Shown one piece after another: positions 1 through 10,726 of a DNA stretch of 64,000 bases. How positions within the stretch are numbered: position 1 is the stretch's first letter; the number at the start of each line of letters is the position of its first letter. A program made the position numbers and the translations under genes. The stretch spans positions 1,873,501 to 1,937,500 of the forward strand of contig NZ_CP090066.1 in the NCBI RefSeq assembly GCF_021391535.1. Direction: 5' to 3'. The notes under the pieces were generated by a model that saw only the letters and a list, made by a program, of their open reading frames with translations, was not told where the DNA came from and searched no databases. This DNA is from Aurantimonas sp. HBX-1 (GTDB lineage Bacteria; Pseudomonadota; Alphaproteobacteria; Rhizobiales; Rhizobiaceae).

Positions 1-855
1 GCGGAAGGCATCCACTCCCTCGTCGACACCGCGAACCAAGGCTTCCTGCTGCTCGGGATCCACCGCGCCAAGAAGCCGGCCGATGCCGCTCACCCGTTCG
101 GTCACGGCGTCGAGGTCTATTTCTGGTCCTTCATCGTTGCCATCCTGATCTTCGCGCTGGGTGCGGGCTTCTCGATCTACGAGGGCGTCGTGCGGCTGCT
201 GGAGCCGGCGAGCGCGGCCATCGAGGCACCGCTGGTGGCCCTCGGCGTCCTCGCCGTGGCCCTTGCCATGGAGGGATATTCCCTGTCGGTCGCCTATAGC
301 GAGTTCGGCGCGCAGCGCGATCCGTCCGCGGCCAACGGGCTTCTCGCCGACGTCAGGGCGATGAAGGACCCGACGATCTTCGTCGTCCTGTTCGAGGACA
401 GCGCCGCCTGCATCGGCATTCTCATCGCCGCCGCCGGCATCGGCCTCGCCTGGAGCACGGGCATCGCCGAGTTCGACGCCATCGGCTCGATCGTCATCGG
501 CGTGGTCCTGGCGGTCACGGCGGTGCTGCTGGTGGTCGAGACCAAGGGTCTGCTGATCGGCGAGGCAGCATCGCCGGCGATGGTCGCGACGATCCGCGAC
601 CGCGTCTCGGAGCGCCCGGAGATCGTCTCGGTCAACGAGATCCGCACGCTGCATCTCGGCCCGCGCGACGTCCTTTTGACCATGAGCTGCGACTTCAAGG
701 ACGATGTCCTGTCGCAGGACATCGAGGCCGCCGTCAGCGAGATCGAGCAACGCGTCAAGCGCGCCTACCCGATCGTGCGGCGGCTGTATATCGAGGTTCA
801 GTCGAACGCCGGGCACCGCCTGGCGCTGGCCGAGGAGAGTGCCGCCGCCGACTGA
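1..855 (+). CDS. cation diffusion facilitator family transporter (5' end missing)
   Basis: Inner-membrane divalent metal cation/proton antiporter of the CDF family. The reading frame is already open at base 1, so the N-terminus with the first membrane segments lies outside the window; 284 residues remain. Visible family marks are the metal-site motif HSLVD near the left edge, the signature HPFGHGVEVYFW, and a second helix with DSAACIGILIA, followed by the last membrane helix and a soluble C-terminal domain of roughly 85 residues that would dimerise in the cytoplasm. The substrate (Zn, Fe, Mn or Co) cannot be told from this fragment. It runs convergently towards ssb with about 120 bases between the stops. 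Confidence 0.9.
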   Translation, partial: AEGIHSLVDTANQGFLLLGIHRAKKPADAAHPFGHGVEVYFWSFIVAILIFALGAGFSIYEGVVRLLEPASAAIEAPLVALGVLAVALAMEGYSLSVAYSEFGAQRDPSAANGLLADVRAMKDPTIFVVLFEDSAACIGILIAAAGIGLAWSTGIAEFDAIGSIVIGVVLAVTAVLLVVETKGLLIGEAASPAMVATIRDRVSERPEIVSVNEIRTLHLGPRDVLLTMSCDFKDDVLSQDIEAAVSEIEQRVKRAYPIVRRLYIEVQSNAGHRLALAEESAAAD

Positions 856-941
856 TCCGTCGGCGGCGCATCGGATTCAGCCGGAATGCGCCGGCGTCCG
901 AGCAATGCCGGCAGCGATCATCGGATCGTTGCCGACGAAAT

Positions 942-970
942 CCGGCCTCGCGCGGGAAGCGAGAGGCCGG
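942..970 (-). terminator. possible intrinsic terminator after ssb
   Basis: Eight-base arms CCGGCCTC (942-949) and GAGGCCGG (963-970) with a 13-base loop sit just beyond the ssb stop. On the minus strand the hairpin is followed by ATTTCGT, a weak T tract, so termination is plausible rather than certain. Confidence 0.45.
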
Positions 971-977
971 GGTGGCA

Positions 978-1511
978 TCAGAACGGGATCTCGTCGTCGA
1001 GATCGCGCGAAGATCCGCCGCCGCCGTAGCCGCCGCGATCGCCGCCGCCCGATGCGCCGCCGCCGCTCGGGCCGCCGGAACCGCCGCCGCGCGAGGAGCC
1101 CCCACCGCCGCCGCCGCCTTCATAGCCGCCGCCGGAGCCGCCACCGCCGCCGCCTTCGCCGCGGCCGTCGAGCATCTGCAGCTCGCCGCGGAACTTCTGC
1201 AGCACCACTTCGGTCGTGTAGCGCTTCTGGCCCGTCTGGTCCTCCCAGCTGCGGGTCTGGAGCGCGCCTTCGATATAAACCTTGGCACCCTTCTTCAGGT
1301 ACTGCTCGGCGACCTTCACGAGGTTCTCGTTGAAGATCACCACGTTGTGCCATTCGGTGCGCTCGCGCCGCTCGCCGGACTGGCGGTCGCGCCAGGTCTC
1401 GGACGTGGCGATCCGCATATTGACCACGGCGTCGCCGGAAGTCAGGCGGCGCACTTCCGGATCGGCTCCGAGATTGCCGACCAGAATGACCTTGTTGACG
1501 CTGCCTGCCAT
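978..1511 (-). CDS. ssb: single-stranded DNA-binding protein SSB
   Basis: Binds and protects single-stranded DNA in replication, recombination and repair. The 177-residue protein begins MAGSVNKVILVGNLGADPEV. The OB fold covers about residues 1-112, followed by a very glycine-rich low-complexity linker (about 115-168) and the conserved acidic tip DLDDEIPF that docks partner proteins. The ATG at 1511 is chosen because it gives the canonical SSB N-terminus; an in-frame ATG four codons upstream and longer starts have no family support. It is divergent from uvrA with a shared LexA box between them, so SOS induction is expected. Confidence 0.96.
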   Translation of the reverse strand: MAGSVNKVILVGNLGADPEVRRLTSGDAVVNMRIATSETWRDRQSGERRERTEWHNVVIFNENLVKVAEQYLKKGAKVYIEGALQTRSWEDQTGQKRYTTEVVLQKFRGELQMLDGRGEGGGGGGSGGGYEGGGGGGGSSRGGGSGGPSGGGASGGGDRGGYGGGGSSRDLDDEIPF

Positions 1512-1655
1512 GAAGAACTCCATACTTATCCGACGGCGGCGACCATACCGGAGCCGGTCGGCGGGGGAAACCATCGGCGGCGCCACGTCCGGCTTATCCA
1601 GCGGAAGTTTCCTGCCGGGCCGAAGGTGCCGCATCCAGGGCGCTGGCTACCCGCG

Positions 1656-1695
1656 TTGCGGAACGAGGCGCGATACTATAGAACGAAAAGGGAAC
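1656..1695. promoter_or_regulatory. LexA (SOS) box and probable uvrA promoter in the ssb/uvrA intergenic region
   Basis: Bases 1681-1695 read GAAC-GAAAAGG-GAAC, a perfect match to the alphaproteobacterial LexA direct repeat GAAC-N7-GAAC. A possible promoter towards uvrA has TTGCGG (1656-1661) and TATAGA (1677-1682, 15-base spacer), so the box would overlap the -10. The box lies about 100 bases before uvrA and 170 before ssb. Box match is seen directly; the promoter is inferred. Confidence 0.85.
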
Positions 1696-1792
1696 ATGCA
1701 AGTTTCGACCGAATCGCCGCGGCTGCTTGGAACTGCGGTGCGGAAGACATAGATAACCGCGTCATCCCACGACAAGGAATGCCGAGCGCTTC

Positions 1793-4675
<2,883 letters not shown>

Positions 4676-4707
4676 CGGGCACCGCCCGGCATTGTCGGAG
4701 AGACGGC

Positions 4708-5334
4708 ATGATCCTCATCGGCCAGTATGATTCGTCCTTCGTGCGTCGCGTCGGCATCGCGCTGGCGCTCTACGACATCCCGTTCGAGCATCGGCCCTGG
4801 TCTGTGTTCGGCGACGCCGACAAGATTGCCGCGTTGAACCCGCTGACGCGCGTGCCGACGCTGGTTCTCGACGACGGCGATGTGCTGGTCGACAGCTACA
4901 CGATGCTCGATCACCTGGACTCGCTGGTGCCTGCCGAGCAGGCGATGCATCCGCGCTCGGAACCGGCGCGACGCCACTCGCTGAAGGTGACGGCTCTGGC
5001 GAGCGGGCTGGCCGACAAGGCGGTGAGCCTGTTCTACGAGCGGCGGCTGCACGACAAAGCCTCGCCGGCGTGGGAAGCGCGGTGCCTGCGGCAGATGCGC
5101 GGAACGCTGGCCGCCCTCGAGGCGGACCGGGCAGCACGCCCCGGTCCCTACTGGCTGGGCGATCGCATCGGCCATGCGGACATCGCCGTGGCAGCATCGA
5201 TCCGGCACATGGGCGATTCCCATCCGGAGCTGGCTGGACTGGAAGACTGCCCCGCGCTTGCGGCGCATTGCGCGGCGATGGAAGCCTTGCCGGTGTTCCA
5301 GCAGATCTCGCAGCCCTTCATCCCGCCGACGTGA
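4708..5334 (+). CDS. glutathione S-transferase family protein
   Basis: Soluble 208-residue protein with the two-domain GST plan. The N-terminal thioredoxin-like half contains the cis-proline strand RVPTLVLDDG (about residues 48-57) followed by the DS glutathione-binding pair, and an all-helical C-terminal half includes the stretch around PYWLGDRIGHADIAVAASIRH typical of the GST C-terminal domain. Substrate and class are not recognisable, and thiol transferase or non-catalytic roles are possible. It starts 32 bases after uvrA on the same strand and could be co-transcribed with it; nothing in the sequence shows a role in DNA repair. Confidence 0.88.
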   Translation: MILIGQYDSSFVRRVGIALALYDIPFEHRPWSVFGDADKIAALNPLTRVPTLVLDDGDVLVDSYTMLDHLDSLVPAEQAMHPRSEPARRHSLKVTALASGLADKAVSLFYERRLHDKASPAWEARCLRQMRGTLAALEADRAARPGPYWLGDRIGHADIAVAASIRHMGDSHPELAGLEDCPALAAHCAAMEALPVFQQISQPFIPPT

Positions 5335-5380
5335 ATGGCTCGCAAGCGAACTGCAGGCGGAACTCGCCTCGAGACGCCGC

Positions 5381-5770
5381 TCAGTCCCAGATTGGTTTCA
5401 CCCCGAGGTTTCTCAGCCCTTCGTCGCCGGACACGATCCGCAGGCCCTCGATCGTTGCCTGGGCGGCGAGCATCCGGTCGAATGGATCGCGGTGGGTCCC
5501 CGGGAGCAGGCCGGCGCGAACCGCATGAAGCGCGGTGATGGTGAGGATCTCGATGTTCGCCGTCGCGGCCAGCCGCTCGAACCCCTCCATGAAAGGAGCG
5601 ACCTCCGGCCACTTCCCCAGTCGATATTTCTGCGACATCTCGTATCCGGAGACCGCGCTGACAAAGGTGATGCCGTCGTTCTCTTCGATGATGGTGCGGA
5701 CACGAGGCCGCAGCCGCGCGTCACCGCGCAGCCACCACACGAAGACATGCGTGTCCAGCAGAAGGGTCAC
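5381..5770 (-). CDS. PIN-domain toxin (VapC-like) of a type II toxin-antitoxin pair
   Basis: Predicted Mg-dependent ribonuclease of 129 residues. PIN-domain acidic residues are in place: D6 (LLLDTH), E44 (SGYEMSQKY), D95/D98 (RDPFDRMLAAQA) and D116 (VSGDEG). The sequence resembles the subgroup of PIN toxins that pair with Phd/YefM-type antitoxins. It overlaps the stop of the upstream antitoxin gene by four bases (ATGA), the usual translational coupling. The RNA target is unknown. Apparently intact, with no truncated or missing active-site residue. Confidence 0.92.
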   Translation of the reverse strand: MTLLLDTHVFVWWLRGDARLRPRVRTIIEENDGITFVSAVSGYEMSQKYRLGKWPEVAPFMEGFERLAATANIEILTITALHAVRAGLLPGTHRDPFDRMLAAQATIEGLRIVSGDEGLRNLGVKPIWD

Positions 5771-6222
5771 GGCTTGGAAATGTCAGGGTCGAAAGAGGCC
5801 GCGCCTTCCCACGCTTCGAGATCCTCCTCCGACAGCGGGTCGAAGAAGAAGCCGTCCGGAACCGAAGGCATGTGCGCGAGCATGCCGAAGCCGCGGACCC
5901 GCCGCGCAGCCGCGGCAGCGGGCGTCACCGTCGCGGCTACCTGGCCGTCACGCGTGATACTGAAATCCTTCCCCGCAGCCAGCGCCTGCACGATGCCATC
6001 GAGGTCGAACACCGGCTGCTCCTTCTCGGCAAACCCAAGCGGCGCCTCAACGCGGGCGGGCGTCCCAGAACCGGCTTCGCTCGCATTGACGGCAGCCGCA
6101 ACCGGAACCAGCTTCACTGCTGGCCTGTTGCGGCGGGCGATGACAATCTCTTCGCCCGCCTCGGCGCGCGCGACCAGGTCGGAGAGTCCGGTCTTCGCCC
6201 GGTGCATGTTGAACGTCGCCAT
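5767..6222 (-). CDS. Phd/YefM-type antitoxin with an apparent internal duplication
   Basis: Predicted DNA-binding antitoxin that neutralises the PIN toxin it overlaps. Residues 1-43 look like a normal Phd/YefM N-terminus (MATFNMHRAKTGLSDLVARA..., then IARRNRPAVKLVPVAA). Residues 77-104 repeat the same pattern (IVQALAAGKDFSITRDGQ, then VAATVTPAAA), and the C-terminal tail around FFDPLSEEDLEAWEG (126-140) resembles the toxin-neutralising segment. At 151 residues it is nearly twice the common 75-90. No Shine-Dalgarno is obvious before the ATG at 6222. Autoregulation is expected through the TAGCTA repeats directly upstream. The antitoxin role is well supported; the duplication reading is mine. 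Confidence 0.85.
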   Translation of the reverse strand: MATFNMHRAKTGLSDLVARAEAGEEIVIARRNRPAVKLVPVAAAVNASEAGSGTPARVEAPLGFAEKEQPVFDLDGIVQALAAGKDFSITRDGQVAATVTPAAAAARRVRGFGMLAHMPSVPDGFFFDPLSEEDLEAWEGAASFDPDISKP

Positions 6223-6232
6223 GCGACAAATC

Positions 6233-6250
6233 TAGCTAGATAGTTAGCTA
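6233..6250. promoter_or_regulatory. candidate antitoxin operator: TAGCTA-N6-TAGCTA
   Basis: Two copies of the self-complementary hexamer TAGCTA (6233-6238 and 6245-6250) are separated by six bases, within an AT-rich island in otherwise GC-rich DNA. It lies 11 bases upstream of the antitoxin start and 20 bases before the divergent DUF72 gene. Phd/YefM antitoxins commonly bind spaced short palindromes over their own promoters, so this is a likely autoregulatory site; binding is inferred. Confidence 0.55.
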
Positions 6251-6269
6251 ATCTCAAGGGAGATTCGTC

Positions 6270-7079
6270 ATGGCCAAGCCAGGCACAATTCGGGCCGGCG
6301 TCGGCGGCTGGACGTTCGAGCCGTGGAACGAGACCTTCTATCCGGACGACCTGCCGAAGAAGCGGCAGCTGGAATATGCCGCGTCGAAGCTGAAGACGAT
6401 CGAGGTCAATGGCACGTTCTATCGCAGCCAGTCGCCGGCGACCTTCGCCAAATGGGCGAGCGAGACCCCGGAAGGCTTCGTCTTCTCGCTGAAGGCGCCG
6501 CGCTTCGCGGTGAACCGCAAGATCCTGGCGGAAGGCGGCGAGTCGATCGAGCGTTTCGTGCAGTCGGGCATCACCGAGCTGGGCGACCGGCTCGGCCCGA
6601 TCCTCTGGCAGTTCGCCGCCACCAAGCAGTTCGACCCGGACGACTTCGCCGCCTTCGTGAAGCTGCTCCCCGAGAAGGCCGGCGATCTGCCACTTCGCCA
6701 CGTCGTCGAGCCGCGCCACGAGAGCTTCGCCTGCCCCGAAGCGGTCGCGATCTGCCGCAAGGCCGGCGTCGCCATCGTTTGCGCCGAGGCGGAGGATTAT
6801 CCCCAGATCGCCGACGTCACGGCGGACTTCGTCTATGCCCGCCTGCAGAAGGGCGACGAGGCCAATCCGACCGGCTATCCGGCCGACGCGCTGGACGCCT
6901 GGGCCGCCCGGACGCGGCAGTGGGCGGAAGGCGGCCAGCCGGACGATCTGCGCCGGGCCGATCCAAAGACCGAACCGCCGCGGCAGAAGCGCGACGTCTT
7001 CGTGTACTTCATCCGCTCCGGAAAGCCGCGGGCGCCGCATGCCGCCATGGCGCTCCAGGAACGCCTGGACGCGGGCTGA
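6270..7079 (+). CDS. DUF72 (YecE-like) family protein
   Basis: Cytoplasmic 269-residue protein of the DUF72/YecE family, a TIM-barrel-like fold whose biochemical function is not established. Recognisable features are the N-terminal GVGGWTFEPW, the segment YAASKLKTIEVNGTFYRSQ, the middle LGPILWQFAATKQFD, and the later HVVEPRHESF and DFVYARLQ. A good Shine-Dalgarno (AAGGGA) sits 8 bases before the ATG. Only 47 bases separate it from the divergent antitoxin gene, so the two promoters must interlock and share any operator there. No enzymatic role is assigned. Confidence 0.88.
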   Translation: MAKPGTIRAGVGGWTFEPWNETFYPDDLPKKRQLEYAASKLKTIEVNGTFYRSQSPATFAKWASETPEGFVFSLKAPRFAVNRKILAEGGESIERFVQSGITELGDRLGPILWQFAATKQFDPDDFAAFVKLLPEKAGDLPLRHVVEPRHESFACPEAVAICRKAGVAIVCAEAEDYPQIADVTADFVYARLQKGDEANPTGYPADALDAWAARTRQWAEGGQPDDLRRADPKTEPPRQKRDVFVYFIRSGKPRAPHAAMALQERLDAG

Positions 7080-7097
7080 TCCGACGCCGCCGCGGGA

Positions 7098-8639
7098 TCA
7101 GTCTTTCCGGCCGAGCAGCGCCTGCAATTCGGCATGCACCTTCGGCAGCATCTTCGGCAGGTTCTCGGAGATCAGGCCCGGGCCGAACAGCTCGGCCGCC
7201 CGCCCGTGCATCCAGACGCCGGCGCAGGCGGCCTCGAAGCTCGGCATGCCCTGGGCCAGCTGCGCCGCGACGATGCCGGCGAGGACGTCGCCCGTGCCGG
7301 CCGTGGCGAGCCACGGCGTGCCGCTGGCGTTGATCGCGGCACGTCCGTCGGGCGCGGCGATCACGGTATCCCTGCCCTTCAGCACGACGACGGCGCCCGA
7401 CTGCGCGGCGGCATTTCGTGCGCGATCCAGCTTCGACTGGCCGCCGTCGGCGGCGAGTTCCGGGAACAGCCGCCTGAACTCTCCCTCGTGCGGCGTCAGC
7501 ACGAGCAGTGGTTCGGCCGGACTGTGCCTGCCTGCCGCCTCCCCGGCCGCGGCGAACAGCAGGTCCGGCGTCTCCTGGAACGCGCTGATCGCGTCGGCAT
7601 CCAGCACGAGGCGGCGGCCTTTGGCGAGGATCGCCGCCGCGAACAGCCGGGCGCGTTCGCCGACGCCGAAGCCGGGGCCGAGGATGAAGGCGTTGTAGCG
7701 CTCGTCCTCGATCAGCGAGGTCAGCTCCGCGTCGTCGTTACAGCGCTTCAGCATCACCGCCGTCAGGTGCGACGCGTTGACCTGCATGGCGGCCGCCGGC
7801 GAGAACAGCGTGACGAGTCCGGCGCCGGCGCGCAGCGCGGCCGCTGCGGCGAGCCGCGCTGCCCCGGTCTGGCTGGCGCCGCCGGACAGCACCACCGCAT
7901 GGCCGCGGTCGTATTTGTGGCCGGCATCGGCGGGACTGCGGAATCGGCTGGCCCACAGCGCCGGCTCGTTGACGAAGGTCCGGGGTGCGATGCGGGCGAG
8001 GACCGTCGGCGCGATGCCGATGTCGGCCACCAGCGTGCGCCCGCAGAGGCTGCGGCCCGGCTCGAGCAGGTGACCCGGCTTGCGGCGGAAGAACGTGACG
8101 GTCAGGTCCGCCGCGACGGCGGCCCCGAGCGCCTTGCCCGATTCGCCGGAGACGCCGGACGGCAGGTCGATGGCGACGACCGGCGTCGGCGCGTCGTTCA
8201 GCCGGTCAATGGCCGCGGCGGCGAGGCCTTCGACGGGGCGTGCCAGTCCGGCGCCGAACAGCCCGTCGACGACCAGCGCCGCGTCGGCCGGGTCGAATGC
8301 CTCCAGCGGCAGGGTCGCGTCCTTCCAGGCGGATGCGGCAGAGGCAGCATCGCCGGACAGCCTGGCGGGATCGACGAGGCCGTAAAGGCGGACGTCGCGG
8401 CCCGCCTCCCGCAACAGCCGGGCGACGACATAGGCGTCCCCACCGTTGTTGCCGGGCCCCGCCAGCACCGCGACACGGGCGGCATCGGCGAACTCCGCCT
8501 GGACCGCCGCCGCCACGGCGGCACCGGCCTTCTCCATCAGCGCGATTCCCGCGGTTCCGCTGTCGATCGTCAACCGATCGGCCTCGGCCATCTCGGAGGA
8601 CGTCAGCAGGAAACAATCGGAAGGGGACGTCGCAGCCAT
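7098..8639 (-). CDS. nnr: bifunctional NAD(P)H-hydrate epimerase / ADP-dependent dehydratase
   Basis: Metabolite-repair enzyme that restores hydrated NADH and NADPH. It is 513 residues. The N-terminal YjeF epimerase half contains VLAGPGNNGGDAYVVARLL (about residues 58-76). The C-terminal ribokinase-like dehydratase half contains LTPHEGEFRRLFP, VVLKGRDTVIAAPDG and the nucleotide-binding ATAGTGDVLAGIVA. The fusion is the standard bacterial arrangement. It is convergent with the DUF72 gene (18 bases between stops) and divergent from glnB. Confidence 0.95.
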   Translation of the reverse strand: MAATSPSDCFLLTSSEMAEADRLTIDSGTAGIALMEKAGAAVAAAVQAEFADAARVAVLAGPGNNGGDAYVVARLLREAGRDVRLYGLVDPARLSGDAASAASAWKDATLPLEAFDPADAALVVDGLFGAGLARPVEGLAAAAIDRLNDAPTPVVAIDLPSGVSGESGKALGAAVAADLTVTFFRRKPGHLLEPGRSLCGRTLVADIGIAPTVLARIAPRTFVNEPALWASRFRSPADAGHKYDRGHAVVLSGGASQTGAARLAAAAALRAGAGLVTLFSPAAAMQVNASHLTAVMLKRCNDDAELTSLIEDERYNAFILGPGFGVGERARLFAAAILAKGRRLVLDADAISAFQETPDLLFAAAGEAAGRHSPAEPLLVLTPHEGEFRRLFPELAADGGQSKLDRARNAAAQSGAVVVLKGRDTVIAAPDGRAAINASGTPWLATAGTGDVLAGIVAAQLAQGMPSFEAACAGVWMHGRAAELFGPGLISENLPKMLPKVHAELQALLGRKD

Positions 8640-8851
8640 CGGTCGCCTAAACTTTCAACTATGTGCCTACAAAATGGGCAGCCTGTGTGACTTCACCGGC
8701 CGCTTGGTGTAGCCGGTATGGGCACAGAAGCGTCACAAGGGTAACGATAGCGCCGATAAACCGGTCGAGTCGCTGCCGAGATGGTGTAGGCATCGGTTTC
8801 CGCGGCAGCGATCGACGCTATTTCGTCAGCCGCGGTCCGGGACAAGGCCTT

Positions 8852-8867
8852 TGGCACGCCTCCTGCA
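8852..8867 (+). promoter_or_regulatory. sigma-54 (-24/-12) promoter of glnB-glnA
   Basis: TGGCAC-GCCTC-CTGCA matches the sigma-54 consensus TGGCAC-N5-TTGCA except for one base, with the invariant GG (8853-8854) and GC (8865-8866) exactly 12 bases apart. It lies about 60 bases upstream of glnB. PII-glutamine synthetase operons are classical NtrC/sigma-54 targets, and ntrB and ntrC are in this window. I did not recognise a convincing NtrC enhancer in the remaining upstream bases. Confidence 0.82.
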
Positions 8868-8926
8868 TTGGGCGGGGGGACGGGCCGGCGGCCCGTGACG
8901 GGGGACAACGTCGTGAAGGAATGTCG

Positions 8927-9265
8927 ATGAAGAAGGTCGAGGCGATCATCAAGCCGTTCAAGCTGGATGAGGTCAAGGAGGCCCTCCAGGACGTGGGGCT
9001 GCAGGGCATCACCGTCACCGAGGCCAAGGGCTTCGGACGGCAGAAGGGCCACACCGAACTTTATCGGGGTGCCGAGTATGTCGTCGACTTCCTGCCGAAG
9101 GTGAAGGTCGAGATCGTGCTGGCGGACGAGAACGTCGCTGCCGCCGTCGAGGCCATCCGCAAGGCGGCCCAGACCGGCCGCATCGGGGATGGCAAGATCT
9201 TCGTCTCCAACATCGAGGAAGCCATCCGCATCCGCACCGGCGAAGCCGGCACGGACGCCATCTGA
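8927..9265 (+). CDS. glnB: nitrogen regulatory protein PII
   Basis: Trimeric sensor of 2-oxoglutarate, ATP/ADP and, through uridylylation, glutamine; it controls NtrB and GS adenylylation. The 112-residue sequence MKKVEAIIKPFKLDEVKEAL carries the T-loop with Y51, the uridylylation site, and ends with the usual IRIRTGEAGTDAI. An in-frame ATG two codons earlier (8921) abuts the AAGGA ribosome site, so the ATG at 8927 with normal spacing is preferred. glnA follows 51 bases later, the standard glnBA operon, under a sigma-54 type promoter. Confidence 0.97.
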   Translation: MKKVEAIIKPFKLDEVKEALQDVGLQGITVTEAKGFGRQKGHTELYRGAEYVVDFLPKVKVEIVLADENVAAAVEAIRKAAQTGRIGDGKIFVSNIEEAIRIRTGEAGTDAI

Positions 9266-9316
9266 CCCTCGCCGTCTCCCAGCAATATACATCGTTCAAT
9301 ATCAGGAAAGACCGCC

Positions 9317-10726
9317 ATGACGAGCGCCAACGACATTCTGAAGCAGATCAAGGACAACGACGTTAAGTTTGTCGACCTGCGGTTCACCGACCCCAAGGGC
9401 AAGATGCAGCACGTCACGATGGACGTCGGCATCGTCGACGAGGACATGTTCTCGGAAGGCTCGATGTTCGACGGATCGTCGATCGCCGGCTGGAAGGCCA
9501 TCAACGAGTCCGACATGGTGCTGATGCCGGATCCGGAGACGGCCTACATGGATCCGTTCTTCGCCCAGTCGACCATGGCGATCGTCTGCGACATCCTCGA
9601 TCCGATCTCCGGCGAGGCGTACAACCGCGACCCGCGCTCGACCGCCCGCAAGGCGGAGGCGTTCCTTACCCAGTCCGGCACCGGTGACACCGCCTTCTTC
9701 GGCCCGGAAGCCGAGTTCTTCATCTTCGACGACGTCCGCTACAAGGCCGACCCGTACAACACGGGCTTCAAGCTCGACTCCACCGAACTGCCGTCCAACG
9801 ACGACATGGAATACGAGACCGGCAATCTCGGCCACCGGCCGCGCGTCAAGGGCGGCTACTTCCCCGTCCCGCCGATCGATTCCTGCCAGGACATCCGCTC
9901 GGAAATGCTGACCGTGATGGCCGAGATGGGCGTGGAGGTCGAGAAGCACCACCATGAGGTGGCCGCCGCGCAGCACGAGCTCGGCATCAAGTTCGACACG
10001 CTGACCCGCAACGCCGACAAGATGCAGATCTACAAATACGTGATCCATCAGGTCGCCAATGCCTACGGCAAGACCGCGACCTTCATGCCGAAGCCGATCT
10101 TCGGCGACAACGGCTCGGGCATGCACGTGCACCAGTCGATCTGGAAGGGCGGCAAGCCGACCTTCGCCGGCGACGAATATGCGGGCCTGTCGGAGAGCGC
10201 CCTGTTCTACATCGGCGGCATCATCAAGCACGCCAAGTCGCTGAACGCCTTCACCAACCCGTCGACCAACTCGTTCAAGCGCCTGGTCCCCGGCTACGAA
10301 GCCCCGGTGCTGCTCGCCTACTCGGCGCGCAACCGCTCGGCCTCCTGCCGCATCCCGTTCGGCCAGTCGCCGAAGGCCAAGCGCGTCGAGGTCCGCTTCC
10401 CGGACCCGACGGCTAACCCGTATCTCGCCTTCTCGGCGATGCTGATGGCCGGCCTCGACGGCATCAAGAACAAGATCCACCCGGGCGAAGCCATGGACAA
10501 GGATCTCTACGACCTGCCGCCGGAGGAGCTGAAGGAAATCCCGACCGTCTGCCGGTCGCTGCGCGAAGCGATGGAATCGCTCGACGCCGATCGCGATTAC
10601 CTGAAGGCCGGCGGCGTCTTCGACGACGACCAGATCGACGCCTTCATCGACCTGAAGATGGCCGAGGTGATGCGTTTCGAGATGACGCCGCATCCGGTCG
10701 AGTTCGACATGTACTACTCGGTCTGA
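9317..10726 (+). CDS. glnA: glutamine synthetase type I
   Basis: ATP-dependent ammonium assimilation, glutamate to glutamine, as a cytoplasmic dodecamer. The 469-residue protein has family signatures FDGSSIAGWKAINESDM, the ATP-binding KPIFGDNGSGMHVHQS and the C-terminal segment around DLYDLPPEE, in which Y398 matches the adenylylation tyrosine of the GSI-beta type. It is therefore expected to be regulated by GlnE with PII. AGGAA lies 8 bases before the ATG. It follows glnB and is closed by a strong hairpin terminator. Confidence 0.98.
   Translation: MTSANDILKQIKDNDVKFVDLRFTDPKGKMQHVTMDVGIVDEDMFSEGSMFDGSSIAGWKAINESDMVLMPDPETAYMDPFFAQSTMAIVCDILDPISGEAYNRDPRSTARKAEAFLTQSGTGDTAFFGPEAEFFIFDDVRYKADPYNTGFKLDSTELPSNDDMEYETGNLGHRPRVKGGYFPVPPIDSCQDIRSEMLTVMAEMGVEVEKHHHEVAAAQHELGIKFDTLTRNADKMQIYKYVIHQVANAYGKTATFMPKPIFGDNGSGMHVHQSIWKGGKPTFAGDEYAGLSESALFYIGGIIKHAKSLNAFTNPSTNSFKRLVPGYEAPVLLAYSARNRSASCRIPFGQSPKAKRVEVRFPDPTANPYLAFSAMLMAGLDGIKNKIHPGEAMDKDLYDLPPEELKEIPTVCRSLREAMESLDADRDYLKAGGVFDDDQIDAFIDLKMAEVMRFEMTPHPVEFDMYYSV

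Noticed and set aside
1011..1163. Repetitive CCG-rich stretch that could look like a repeat array
   Set aside because: It encodes the glycine-rich SSB linker in frame; there are no regular spacers, so it is not CRISPR or a tandem array of interest.
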